Below are positions 35,604 to 44,129 of a stretch of 64,000 nt of DNA, in pieces; position 1 is the stretch's first letter, and each line of letters opens with the position of its first letter. The notes beneath the pieces are model-generated. The model saw nothing but the letters and a program-made list of their open reading frames with translations. It did not search any database and was not told the DNA's origin. This stretch comes from SG8-40 sp963792855. GTDB lineage: Bacteria > Pseudomonadota > Gammaproteobacteria > Burkholderiales > Eutrophovitaceae. The DNA is taken from the NCBI GenBank assembly GCA_963792855.1, contig CAWBXZ010000013.1:124001-188000 (forward strand), written 5' to 3'. Position numbers and translations under genes: made by a program.

Positions 35604-36990
35604 TTAGCAGGGCATCTCGGCACCGCGGCGCGAATAGAACCACCACGTCACGAAGATGCAGGTGATATAGAAGGCAATGAACAGATACAGCGCTGCTTCC
35701 GGCCCTCCGAACAGGCTGATCGACGTGCCATAGCTCTTCGGAATGAAGAACGCGCCATACGCTGCCACTGCGGAGCTGAATCCGAGCACTGCGGCAGACT
35801 CCTTGCCCGCGTTGCGCATCGATTCAGCTTTGGCGCTATCCGGGGCGCCCTCATTCCAGCGTTCGTGCAAGGTGCGGAAAATCACCGGAATCATGCGAAA
35901 GGTCGAGCCGTTACCGATTCCCGTGGTGAGGAACAGCAGCATGAACATCGCGAAAAAGCCCCAGAAGCTGCCGCCGCTCGGTCCGGAAGGCAGGAACCAC
36001 AGCACGCCCGCGACCGCCAGCGCCATGACCATGAAGTTCCAGAACGTCACCCGGGCGCCGCCGAGCTTGTCAGACACCCAACCGCCTACCGGACGTATCA
36101 GGGCGCCCACCATCGGACCGAGAAACGCGTACTGGGTCGGATCAACATTCGAAAACTGCGTCTTGATGAGCAACGGAAAACCGGCGGAATACCCGATAAA
36201 GGAACCGAAGGTCCCGACGTACAACCAGCACATCAACCAGTTGTGCTTGCGTTTGAAGATTACGGACTGGTCGGCGAACGATGCTTTCGCAGTGGACAGG
36301 TCATTCATGCCGAACCAGGCGGCGACAGCCACTACGAGGATGAACGGGACCCAGAAGAATCCGGCATTCTGAAGCCAGAGTTGTTTTGTCGCGTCTCCCT
36401 TGGCCCATATTTGCGGCTCACCACCGAGCGCGCCGAATACGGCCATCGTGATGACGACCGGAACCGTGAACTGCACGACCGACACTCCGAGATTACCCAA
36501 CCCGGCATTGAGCCCGAGCGCCGTTCCCTGCTGGGCCTTGGGATAGAAGAAGCTGATGTTCGCCATGCTCGACGCAAAGTTGCCTCCGCCAAAACCGCAC
36601 AGCAGTGCAATGGTAAGAAAAGTCGGATATGGCGTTGTCGCATCCTGCACCGCGAAGCCCATCCAGACCGCCGGAATCGCAAGCGATGCGGTGCTCAGTG
36701 CAGTCCACAATCGCCCGCCGAAAATCGGCACCATGAAGGAATAGAAGATGCGCAAGGTTGCGCCCGACAAACCCGGAATCGCGGCCAGCCAGAACAACTG
36801 GTTGGTAGTGAACTTGAAGCCGATGTTGGGCAAGATTCACCACCACCACGCTCCACACCATCCAGACGCTGAATGCGAGCAACAAGGCCGGGATCGAGAT
36901 CCACAGGTTGCGGGTGGCGACGGCCTTGCCCTCCTCCTCCCAGAACGTCTTGTTCTCGGGTTCCCAACGTGTCAACAGACGTGATGCCAT
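35604..36990 (-). pseudogene. narK2: nitrate/nitrite transporter NarK2, interrupted by a +1 frameshift
   Basis: Major facilitator transporter of the NarK2 type. The N-terminus (RWEPENKTFWEEEGKAVATR, then TM1) reads from ATG 36990 behind AGGAG until about 36833. From there the rest (FKFTTNQLFWLAAIPGLSG onward, twelve-helix body) is in another frame. Skipping one base at 36831-36833 (AAT CTT G CCC AAC) gives the family sequence VVVVNLPNIGFKFTT and a 461-aa protein. As written, the downstream frame could start only from TTG 36833, which would lack TM1. An indel, a sequence error and a +1 shift on CTT are all possible. Confidence 0.9.
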
Positions 36991-37021
36991 GATGAAGGCT
37001 CCTGGTTAATATTGAATCGCT

Positions 37022-38281
37022 TCAACCCTTGAGCGACGCGCCAGACGCGCGCGAACCCATTACCTCGGTGTGGCGGACTTCGGTGAAATACATCCAGATC
37101 AGCGATACCCAGATCACCCCGTACATCAACATGAAGCAGCTGGTGCGAACGCCGGTCAGATCGACCAGTGCGCCAAACATGATGGGCAGGATGAACCCTC
37201 CCATGCCGCCGGCCAGCCCGACGATTCCCGACACCACACCGATGTTGTGTGGATACTCGTCCGAGATGTACTTGAATACCGAAGCCTTGCCGAACGCCCA
37301 CGCCACACCAATGATGAACATCAGCGCAGTAAACACGTACACGTTCAGGCCGATGTGAAAGGTCTTCGGACCGTCGACGGTTGCAACGGTGAAATCGGTC
37401 TGTGGATACGACAGGATGAACAGGCAGATCCAGCTGACCCACATCACCCACCAGGTGACTTTGTGGGCGCCGTACTTGTCGGACAACCAGCCCCCGAAGG
37501 CACGCAGCACACCGCCAGGCAGAGAGAACGCAGCCGCCAGCAAGGCTGCAACACGAATGTCGAGACCGTACTCGCCGATGTAGAACTGCGTCATCCACAA
37601 CGCCAGCGCGACGTAGCCGCCGAACACGATCGAGTAATACTGGGACAGCTTCCAGACCACCGGGTCCTTGAGTGCCGTCAACTGCTGGCGCCAGGTAATC
37701 GTGCTGTCGACCTTGTGCGATGGATCGGAGTAGGAAAACATCCAGAACACGATCGCCATGATGAACATCGACAAGGCGTAGACATTGGGCACCGCAGTCC
37801 AGCCGTAAGCAACCACCACCGCCGGTGCCACGAATTTGTTGAGCGCGGCACCCGCGTTGCCGGCACCGAAAATTCCCATCGCAAAACCTTGCCGGCCACG
37901 GGTAAACCAACGCGCGACGTAAGGCGTGCCGACCGAGAACGACGCGCCGGCTATGCCAACGAACAGACCGAGGACGAGATACTGCCAGTACTGGGTCGCG
38001 TGACCGATCAGCCAGATTGGAATCACCGGCACCACCAGCGTACCCATCAAGACGATGCGCCCGCCGTATTTGTCTGTCCACATACCCAGCGGCACACGGA
38101 ACAGCGAGCCCGTCAGTACCGGTGTCGCCGTCAGAATGCCAAACTGGGTGGCGTTGAGCCCCAGTTCCTGCTTGATCGGGATGCCGATCACGCCAAACAT
38201 CATCCACACCATGAAACAGATGGTGAATGCGAGCGTGCTGACAACCAGAACTGAAATCTGCTTATGCGTTTGAGATGCCAT
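37022..38281 (-). CDS. narK1: nitrate transporter NarK1 (NarK/NasA family)
   Basis: A 419-aa, twelve-helix MFS protein of the NarK1 (nitrate/proton symport) type. It has TM1 (STLAFTICFMVWMMFGVIGI), the loop motif GMWTDKYGGRIVL, the nitrate signature region GIFGAGNAGAALN, and GWLSDKYGAHKV. ATG 38281 follows AAGGAGG at good spacing; a GTG just before it is less likely. It is the first gene of the apparent narK1K2GHJI operon. Confidence 0.95.
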   Translation of the reverse strand: MASQTHKQISVLVVSTLAFTICFMVWMMFGVIGIPIKQELGLNATQFGILTATPVLTGSLFRVPLGMWTDKYGGRIVLMGTLVVPVIPIWLIGHATQYWQYLVLGLFVGIAGASFSVGTPYVARWFTRGRQGFAMGIFGAGNAGAALNKFVAPAVVVAYGWTAVPNVYALSMFIMAIVFWMFSYSDPSHKVDSTITWRQQLTALKDPVVWKLSQYYSIVFGGYVALALWMTQFYIGEYGLDIRVAALLAAAFSLPGGVLRAFGGWLSDKYGAHKVTWWVMWVSWICLFILSYPQTDFTVATVDGPKTFHIGLNVYVFTALMFIIGVAWAFGKASVFKYISDEYPHNIGVVSGIVGLAGGMGGFILPIMFGALVDLTGVRTSCFMLMYGVIWVSLIWMYFTEVRHTEVMGSRASGASLKG

Positions 38282-38643
38282 CACTGCCCTCCTTCGACCG
38301 GTTGCCAGAAGAATAAGGAGAGCGGCAAGTTGGCGATATTCGCCCGAAGCAGAACTTCAAGCGGGTAGACGACCTAGTCTCCAGCCGCCCTGTTGGCAGC
38401 ATGGACTAGTCACAAAGAACTATCAGGCGGGGATGTATTCGCAGTGGCCGCTGAAAACCCGGCAGAACGGGAAGTCGACAAAACGCGTCGCCCTGACGCA
38501 GCACAGGGCCCGGCGTTCAAACCACGATTGCGGCGATCCGCAGGTTACGAGAAGCCGCCCCGGGTCACCGGTTGACGCGGCGCCAGGTTGTAGCAAAAGG
38601 AAATCTGTAACCGGGCCTGACCCCGGCCCGGATACCCAGGCGA
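38282..38643. other. narK1 upstream region
   Basis: 362 bases between narK1 and the cupin gene, both on the minus strand. I see no gene. It contains a 13-base perfect inverted repeat GGCGA-TAT-TCGCC (38332-38344), 51-63 bases before narK1 and overlapping a possible TTGAAG/TATCGC promoter (38333-38360). I find no good FNR box or clear NarL heptamer pair, which is unexpected for a nar promoter. Confidence 0.45.
38611..38631 (-). terminator. possible terminator after the cupin gene
   Basis: CCGGGCC (38611-38617) and GGCCCGG (38625-38631) form a seven-base GC stem, 12-33 bases past the cupin stop. On the minus strand it is followed by a loose T-rich stretch rather than a continuous U-tract. Confidence 0.4.
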
Positions 38644-38925
38644 TCAGGCTTTCAGTTCGACCAACACCTCATGGTAACGATGATCGTCGACATTCTTCGC
38701 AGCGTGGGTGTCTCCGCCCTTGCGAAAGTAGACTTCCCCTGCGTTCAATGTTGCGCGGGTGACACCGCTTTCGCGCGTCACCTCCAGCGTACCGCCTTCG
38801 ATGGGGTAGAAGAAATAATCGCAATCGTGCTTGTGCGACTCGATGGTCTCACCCGGTTGCAAGGTAAATTCCCAGACCCGGATCTGATCGTTCTCGAATA
38901 TCAGCTTGGTCCCGACGTCAGCCAT
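38644..38925 (-). CDS. small single-domain cupin protein
   Basis: 93 aa forming one cupin barrel: FTLQPGETIESHKHDCDYFF (motif 1 with His ligands), EGGTLEV, and RKGGDTHAAKNVDDHRYHE (motif 2). It is probably a metal-binding cytoplasmic protein. ATG 38925 follows GGAGACC; the long upstream extension of the frame is unlikely. No function can be assigned. Confidence 0.8.
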   Translation of the reverse strand: MADVGTKLIFENDQIRVWEFTLQPGETIESHKHDCDYFFYPIEGGTLEVTRESGVTRATLNAGEVYFRKGGDTHAAKNVDDHRYHEVLVELKA

Positions 38926-39401
38926 GACTGGTCTCCATGGAAAGCGATTGACGATTGTAAAGGATTCGGTCGATGGCAATGGGCGCGCACCCTCTCGAAT
39001 CAAGTTGCGAACGGGTAAACCAGGACGCAGCGTGCATGCCCTTACGAGAGTCCGGCTTCGGGAGACCGGAAAAGTGTGGCCGGAATCACACTTCGACGCT
39101 GACCGGATACGCTCGTCAAACCGCGGTCCGACTGGAGCACGCGTCATGGCGGATTGATCACCGTAGTTCCGCTTTCCGATCACCCGGGCAGGATGCCCGG
39201 CGGGCGTTCATTCGGGCACACAGCCTTGGATGTGGTCGTCAATCCGAGGCCATGGCACCAGGGACCGGACACGACGGCATGCGCGTATCGTCATCGTCCT
39301 GTAAGCTACGTGTACTGGTGTCATCTTGCCGTGAACAATTCGCTTCGATCAGACTGTTCGCGTGCGCCGCCACTTTCCAGACAATCCAGACAGGACTCAC
39401 A
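38926..39401. other. intergenic region with no recognisable gene
   Basis: 476 bases between the cupin gene and a small plus-strand gene. Open frames cross it, but their translations have no family features and odd composition. I see no tRNA, clear promoter or repeat. Confidence 0.4.
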
Positions 39402-39569
39402 TTGCCCAAGCCCAATTATTCATACGCAAAGCGCCAGAGAGAAATCGCCAAGAAACAAAAGAAGGAAGACAAACGTCGGCAAAAAGCGGAAGCGGCAAAC
39501 CCGCCGGATATCGAAGATGTCCAACAGAATCCGGATGCCGGGACCACACCGACGGATCCTGAAGTGTAA
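39402..39569 (+). CDS. small basic conserved hypothetical protein (TTG start)
   Basis: 55 aa beginning PKPNYSYAKRQREIAKKQKK after the initiator, then a Lys/Arg-rich helix and an acidic Pro/Thr tail. Short proteins beginning PNYxYxKRQxEL are widespread in proteobacteria with unknown function. The only plausible start is TTG 39402, seven bases after AGGA. The longer frame upstream does not look coding. Confidence 0.6.
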   Translation: MPKPNYSYAKRQREIAKKQKKEDKRRQKAEAANPPDIEDVQQNPDAGTTPTDPEV

Positions 39570-39617
39570 GAAAGTCTTCATCCCGCGGGTGATCGCGAAG
39601 CAGATCACCCGGCCAAA

Positions 39618-41030
39618 TCAGACGTTCATGGATGCAGGGCTTTTGCTCAACGGCAGCCAGAAGGTGAAAGTGTTGCTGTCAGGTAAGCTGACCACGCTCA
39701 CGCCGCCTCCATGCGCCTCTGCAATCGCCTTGACAATCGCCAGGCCAAGCCCTGCCCCCTCCGTGTCACGCGGTCGCGCCACATCGGCCCGATAGAAGCG
39801 CTCGAACAGCCGCCCGCGCGCAGCCTCTGAAATAGGCGCGCCGGGATTGGTCACGCGGATGAAAGCATTCCGTCCGGATTGTTCCAGCGTAACGTCTACG
39901 CAACCGCCTGCATGCGTATAACGAATGGCATTGGACAACAGATTATTGAGCGCGCGGCGCAACATCGTACGGTCGGCTTCCACTCGAAGCCTGCCGCTTA
40001 AACGCAGCGCGACCGATCTTTCGGCTGCCAGCGCTTCGTAGAATTCGAAAAGATCCCCGACCTCATTCGCCAGATCGACCCGTTCCCGGTGCAGCAATTC
40101 CGTTGCATTGTCCGTTTTCGCGAGGAACAGCATGTCCGACACCATGCGGCTGATACGTTCCAGTTCCTCCGCATTGGACGCAAGAACGTCCCGGTATTCC
40201 TCGACCGAGCGGTCTTTCGACAACATCACCTGCGTCTGTGTCAGAAGATTGCTAACCGGTGTGCGTAGTTCGTGGGCAATGTCTGCGGAGAACTCCGAAA
40301 GCCGTGCGAAGGACGCATCGAGCCTGGTTAACATGGCATTGAAGGCGTTGGCGAAACCAACCAGCTCCGCCGGCAGATCGTCTGTCGCTATGTGTTCGTT
40401 CAGACTATTGCTGGATACTTCGTTCAGTTGGCTCGCCAGTTGCCTGATCGGCCGCATACCGCCGCGCGCGATTACGACGCTGACCGGCACTGATACGGCG
40501 ATTGCGCATGCGATCGAGAGCCATAACGCACGCAAAACGACCGACATGAACGCCTTGTGATGGTCGATGTTCAGCGCCGCTGCCACCTGTAACGGCGCAG
40601 CCGAAGAATCGCTGGCCGGTAACCGCGTCGCAAGGCCGCGATACCGGTGTCCGTCGTGATCCCACGTGAACAGAATCGCCTTGTCTACCGTGGCCCGGGC
40701 AATGGCGGCACCCGTAATCGCCTCCGGAAAGGATATCTCGGAATCCGCCGCCAACAGCATCCCGTCTTCGGTAGTAACGAGCAGCGATACCCGGTCGTGT
40801 CCAACCATCATACTGTCAAGGCGTGCATGCAGCCGTCCGGACGATGGATCGACGCCCGAATCGAGCGCAAACTCGACTCGCCTGATGGCATTGGCCAGCG
40901 CTGCCTGATCGATCTCCCTGAAATGATGGTCGGTAGCGACGTAGAAATAGGTCCCGAGACCAAGAAACCCGGCGCTCAGGATAACGGCAAACAACACCGT
41001 AAGGCGCCTGGTGATCGATATTCGGCTCAT
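39618..41030 (-). CDS. heavy-metal sensor histidine kinase (CusS/CopS type)
   Basis: 470 aa. TM1 (VLFAVILSAGFLGLGTYFYV), a periplasmic sensor, TM2 (SIACAIAVSVPVSVVIA), HAMP, HisKA with the phospho-acceptor in FSADIAHELRTPVSNLL, and HATPase with GAGLGLAIVKAIAEAHGG. The periplasmic size and layout match metal-sensing CusS/CopS kinases. ATG 41030 overlaps the regulator stop by four bases. Divergence from the copper genes predicts copper or silver sensing. Confidence 0.92.
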   Translation of the reverse strand: MSRISITRRLTVLFAVILSAGFLGLGTYFYVATDHHFREIDQAALANAIRRVEFALDSGVDPSSGRLHARLDSMMVGHDRVSLLVTTEDGMLLAADSEISFPEAITGAAIARATVDKAILFTWDHDGHRYRGLATRLPASDSSAAPLQVAAALNIDHHKAFMSVVLRALWLSIACAIAVSVPVSVVIARGGMRPIRQLASQLNEVSSNSLNEHIATDDLPAELVGFANAFNAMLTRLDASFARLSEFSADIAHELRTPVSNLLTQTQVMLSKDRSVEEYRDVLASNAEELERISRMVSDMLFLAKTDNATELLHRERVDLANEVGDLFEFYEALAAERSVALRLSGRLRVEADRTMLRRALNNLLSNAIRYTHAGGCVDVTLEQSGRNAFIRVTNPGAPISEAARGRLFERFYRADVARPRDTEGAGLGLAIVKAIAEAHGGGVSVVSLPDSNTFTFWLPLSKSPASMNV

Positions 41031-41707
41031 TGCGCGTCGCGCAGTTCCAACACGTAGCCCATGCCCCGGACTGTATGTATCAGCTTTCGCTCGAACGGGT
41101 CATCGACTTTCGCACGCAAACGCCGAATCGCCACCTCCACCACATTACTGTCACTGTCGAAATTCATGTCCCATACCTGCGCGGCAATGAGCGAACGTGG
41201 CAATACCTCGCCCTGGCGCCGCATCAGCAGTTCGAGTAACGCAAACTCCTTCGGCGTCAAATCGATCCGCGTTCCCGCACGAACGGCACGGCGCCGCAGT
41301 ACATTCAGTTCCAGATCGGCAAGATGAAGCGTATCGGGTTCCCGGACACGGCCACGCCGGAGCAGTGTGCGCACGCGGGCCAGCAATTCTGCAAAGGCAA
41401 ACGGCTTGACCAGATAATCGTCGGCACCCAGTTCCAGCCCCTTGACTCGCTCTTGCACATCGTCGCGCGCCGTAAGAAACAATACGGGCAGGTCAAGGCC
41501 GCCATGACGCATGCCCTCGACCACTTGCCAGCCGCTCAAACCGGGCAGCATGACGTCAAGGATGATCAGGGCGTAGTGTTCGGTGGTTGCCGAATGCAGG
41601 CCGTCGATTCCGTTGCGCACCAGGTCGACACTGAAACCGGCTTCCTGCAAGCCTTTTTTAAGATACTCACCGGTTTTGACTTCATCTTCGACGATCAGGA
41701 TCTTCAT
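41027..41707 (-). CDS. OmpR-family response regulator of the copper two-component system (CusR/CopR type)
   Basis: 226 aa. The receiver domain begins KILIVEDEVKTGEYLKKGL with the phosphorylated Asp in LIILDVMLPG, and the winged-helix output domain has LTPKEFALLELLMRRQGEVL and NVVEVAIRRLRAKVDDPF, all diagnostic of CusR/CopR-like regulators. It is divergent from the cop genes and faces a palindromic site at 41769-41784, its likely operator. Confidence 0.94.
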   Translation of the reverse strand: MKILIVEDEVKTGEYLKKGLQEAGFSVDLVRNGIDGLHSATTEHYALIILDVMLPGLSGWQVVEGMRHGGLDLPVLFLTARDDVQERVKGLELGADDYLVKPFAFAELLARVRTLLRRGRVREPDTLHLADLELNVLRRRAVRAGTRIDLTPKEFALLELLMRRQGEVLPRSLIAAQVWDMNFDSDSNVVEVAIRRLRAKVDDPFERKLIHTVRGMGYVLELRDAQ

Positions 41708-41768
41708 GTATTTACAGAACTATAAACACCAGTTGCAATCTACTCTTTACCAGCGCGCACGCGCCAGG

Positions 41769-41784
41769 ATTACAGAAATGTAAT
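41769..41784. promoter_or_regulatory. copper-box operator, perfect inverted repeat ATTACA-N4-TGTAAT
   Basis: ATTACA-GAAA-TGTAAT lies between the divergent regulator and DUF411 genes, about 62 bases from both starts. Symmetric sites of this kind are bound by CusR/CopR-type regulators, so it probably controls both directions. Confidence 0.75.
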
Positions 41785-41790
41785 GTTGCG

Positions 41791-41804
41791 GTCAGGATAC
41801 TGAC
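41791..41804. repeat. second inverted repeat GTCAG-GATA-CTGAC
   Basis: A perfect five-base inverted repeat seven bases downstream of the copper box, on the side of the DUF411-copAB genes. It may overlap the promoter or form a second regulator site. Confidence 0.45.
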
Positions 41805-41844
41805 AGGCCTGCGCAGTCACAATATCGGAACCTGGAGAAATCGT

Positions 41845-42288
41845 ATGAATTCAGCTATGCGTGCTTTCACTGCCCTTGTGGCGTACACCTTACTCGTTGC
41901 CGGCGCAGGCGCGGCGGGTTTACCGGAAGTCGAGGTGTGGAAAGATCCGAATTGTGGCTGCTGCTCCAAGTGGATCACGCACCTGGAGCAGGCAGGTTTT
42001 CCAGTCGTCGCCCATGACACGGCAAGGGTTTCGGCGGCCCGCGAAAAGCTTGGCATGCCGCAGCGCTACGGTGCCTGCCACTCCGCACGCGTTGGTGGAT
42101 ACGCAATCGAAGGACATGTCCCCGCCAGCGACATCAAGCGCCTCCTCAGCGAGCGGCCGAGCGCGGCCGGGCTCGCCGTGCCGGGCATGCCGATGGGCTC
42201 TCCGGGGATGGAAGGCCCACACAGCGAACCTTATCAAACACTCCTGATTGACCGCGCCGGCGAAGCCAGCGTGTTCGCCGCACATTGA
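41845..42288 (+). CDS. DUF411 exported metal-binding protein
   Basis: 147 aa with a signal peptide (AFTALVAYTLLVAGAGAAG). The DUF411 core has the four-cysteine motif WKDPNCGCCSKWITHLEQ and later YGACHSARVGGYAIEGHVP, with a Met/Pro-rich tail. DUF411 proteins accompany copper resistance genes and are presumed periplasmic copper binders. ATG 41845 follows TGGAGA. It is the first gene of the copper operon. Confidence 0.9.
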   Translation: MNSAMRAFTALVAYTLLVAGAGAAGLPEVEVWKDPNCGCCSKWITHLEQAGFPVVAHDTARVSAAREKLGMPQRYGACHSARVGGYAIEGHVPASDIKRLLSERPSAAGLAVPGMPMGSPGMEGPHSEPYQTLLIDRAGEASVFAAH

Positions 42289-42302
42289 TCAGCCAAACCG
42301 AC

Positions 42303-44129
42303 ATGAAACCAGCGAAACAACCCGCATTCCATTCGCCATCATTCATCCTTCCGGCCTCGGCGTCCAGGCGTACATTCGTCAAGGGCCTCGCAGCTGGCGG
42401 CACGCTCGCCGCCCTCTCGCCCTGGCTCGGGCCGCCCGCCGCAGCCGCTGCAAGCCGCGGCGTTCCGGAATTACGCGGTACCGAGTTCGATCTCGTTATC
42501 GAGGAGCAACCGGTCAACTTTACCGGCAAGCCGCGGGTCGCCACCATGATCAACGGTTCCATCCCCGCACCGACGCTGCGCTGGCGGGTGGGTGACACGG
42601 TGACATTGCGGGTCACCAACCGGCTGCGCGAGACCACTTCCATTCACTGGCACGGCATCATCCTGCCATTCGAGATGGATGGCGTTCCGGGCATCAGTTT
42701 TCCGGGAATTGCGCCCGGCGAAACCTTCACTTACCGCTTCAAGGTGCAACAAACCGGCACCTATTGGTATCACTCGCACTCGGGTCATCAGGAACAAACC
42801 GGGATGTATGGCGCAATCATTATCGATGACCCCAGCAGTGGCATCGGCAAGGCGCCGCGAGATCACGTGGTCGTTCTGTCAGACTGGACCGACGAGGATC
42901 CGGAGCAGGTTTTTCGAAAGTTGAAGGTGCATGCCGATTACTTCAATTTCAATCACCCCACCCTGCCGCTGTTGTTGAACGATATTTCCGACATGGGATT
43001 CGACGCTGCCGTCCAGAAACGGCGGATGTGGAACGACATGCGCATGAGCCCGACCGATCTGGCTGACGTGTCGGCCTACACCTACACTTACCTGATGAAC
43101 GGAACAGCGCCAGCAGGAAACTGGACGGGGCTGTTCAAACCGGGTGAGCAGGTCCGACTGCGTTTCATCAATGCCGCCGCCAACTCACTCTTTGACGTGC
43201 GCATTCCGGGACTGAAACTGAAAGTCGTCCAGAACGACGGACAGGATGTAGAACCCGTGACGGTGGACGAGTTTCGGTTCGGCCCGGGTGAAACACTCGA
43301 TGCCATCGTTTCGCCTGTAGACGACGCGTACACAATCTTTGCGCAGTCGATGGACCGCAGCGGCTACGCGCGCGGCACGCTGGCAGCGCGGGAAGGCCTG
43401 AGCGCAGAGGTACCGGAAACGGATCCGGTCGAGTGGCTGACGATGCGCGACATGATGGGTGAAATGGATCATGGTGCGCATGGCGGAGGCCATGGTGCTC
43501 ATGCAGGTCACAGTGCCCCGGCACAAAATGACGATGCGCATCAAGGGCACGTTGGCCATGACATGCATGGCGCTGACGGGACTGCATCACGAATGGCAAA
43601 GCCCAGCCAACGCGTCCGCCATGCCCGAACCGAGTTCGGCCCGAGTGTCGACATGCGCGTGGATATGCCGCGCACCAATCTCGATGATCCGGGTATCGGG
43701 CTGCGAAACACCGGCCGGCAACCGCTGACCTACGCGGACCTGAAGACCGTTGGCGGTCCGATGGACCCGCGTGGCGCCGAGCGCGAGATCGAGTTGCATC
43801 TCACCGGCAACATGGAACGCTATACCTGGTCGGTTGACGGGCTCGAGTTCGGGCAATCGACACCGGTCAGATTTCGCCATGGCGAGCGACTGCGTGTCAT
43901 CCTGCACAACGACACCATGATGACGCACCCGATGCACATGCACGGCATGTGGAGCGAACTGGAAAACGCGGATGGCGGTTTTCAGGCGCGCAAGCACACT
44001 ATCCAGGTCCAGCCCGCCCAGCGCATCAGCTTTCTCGTCGACGTAGATGCGCCCGGTCGCTGGGCATGGCACTGTCACCTGATGTTTCATATGCATGCGG
44101 GGATGTTCAGGGAAATCGTGGTTTCGTGA
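42303..44129 (+). CDS. copA: periplasmic multicopper oxidase CopA
   Basis: 608-aa laccase-like oxidase that protects the periplasm from Cu(I). The Tat signal is SRRTFVKG. Copper-ligand segments are present: HWHGIILPFEMDGVPG, WYHSHSGHQEQTGMYG, HPMHMHGMWSELEN and AWHCHLMFHMHAGMF. A Met/His/Gly-rich insert near residues 380-420 (MMGEMDHGAHGGGHGAHAGH) is typical of CopA. I chose ATG 42303, 14 bases after the upstream stop. Its stop overlaps the copB start (TGATG). Confidence 0.96.
   Translation: MKPAKQPAFHSPSFILPASASRRTFVKGLAAGGTLAALSPWLGPPAAAAASRGVPELRGTEFDLVIEEQPVNFTGKPRVATMINGSIPAPTLRWRVGDTVTLRVTNRLRETTSIHWHGIILPFEMDGVPGISFPGIAPGETFTYRFKVQQTGTYWYHSHSGHQEQTGMYGAIIIDDPSSGIGKAPRDHVVVLSDWTDEDPEQVFRKLKVHADYFNFNHPTLPLLLNDISDMGFDAAVQKRRMWNDMRMSPTDLADVSAYTYTYLMNGTAPAGNWTGLFKPGEQVRLRFINAAANSLFDVRIPGLKLKVVQNDGQDVEPVTVDEFRFGPGETLDAIVSPVDDAYTIFAQSMDRSGYARGTLAAREGLSAEVPETDPVEWLTMRDMMGEMDHGAHGGGHGAHAGHSAPAQNDDAHQGHVGHDMHGADGTASRMAKPSQRVRHARTEFGPSVDMRVDMPRTNLDDPGIGLRNTGRQPLTYADLKTVGGPMDPRGAEREIELHLTGNMERYTWSVDGLEFGQSTPVRFRHGERLRVILHNDTMMTHPMHMHGMWSELENADGGFQARKHTIQVQPAQRISFLVDVDAPGRWAWHCHLMFHMHAGMFREIVVS

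Noticed and set aside
35481..36872. Plus-strand frame of 463 codons opposite narK2
   Set aside because: Antisense shadow; the minus-strand frames have NarK motifs throughout.
37070..38254. Plus-strand frame of 394 codons opposite narK1
   Set aside because: Antisense to a clear transporter, with no start context or recognisable domain; a shadow frame.
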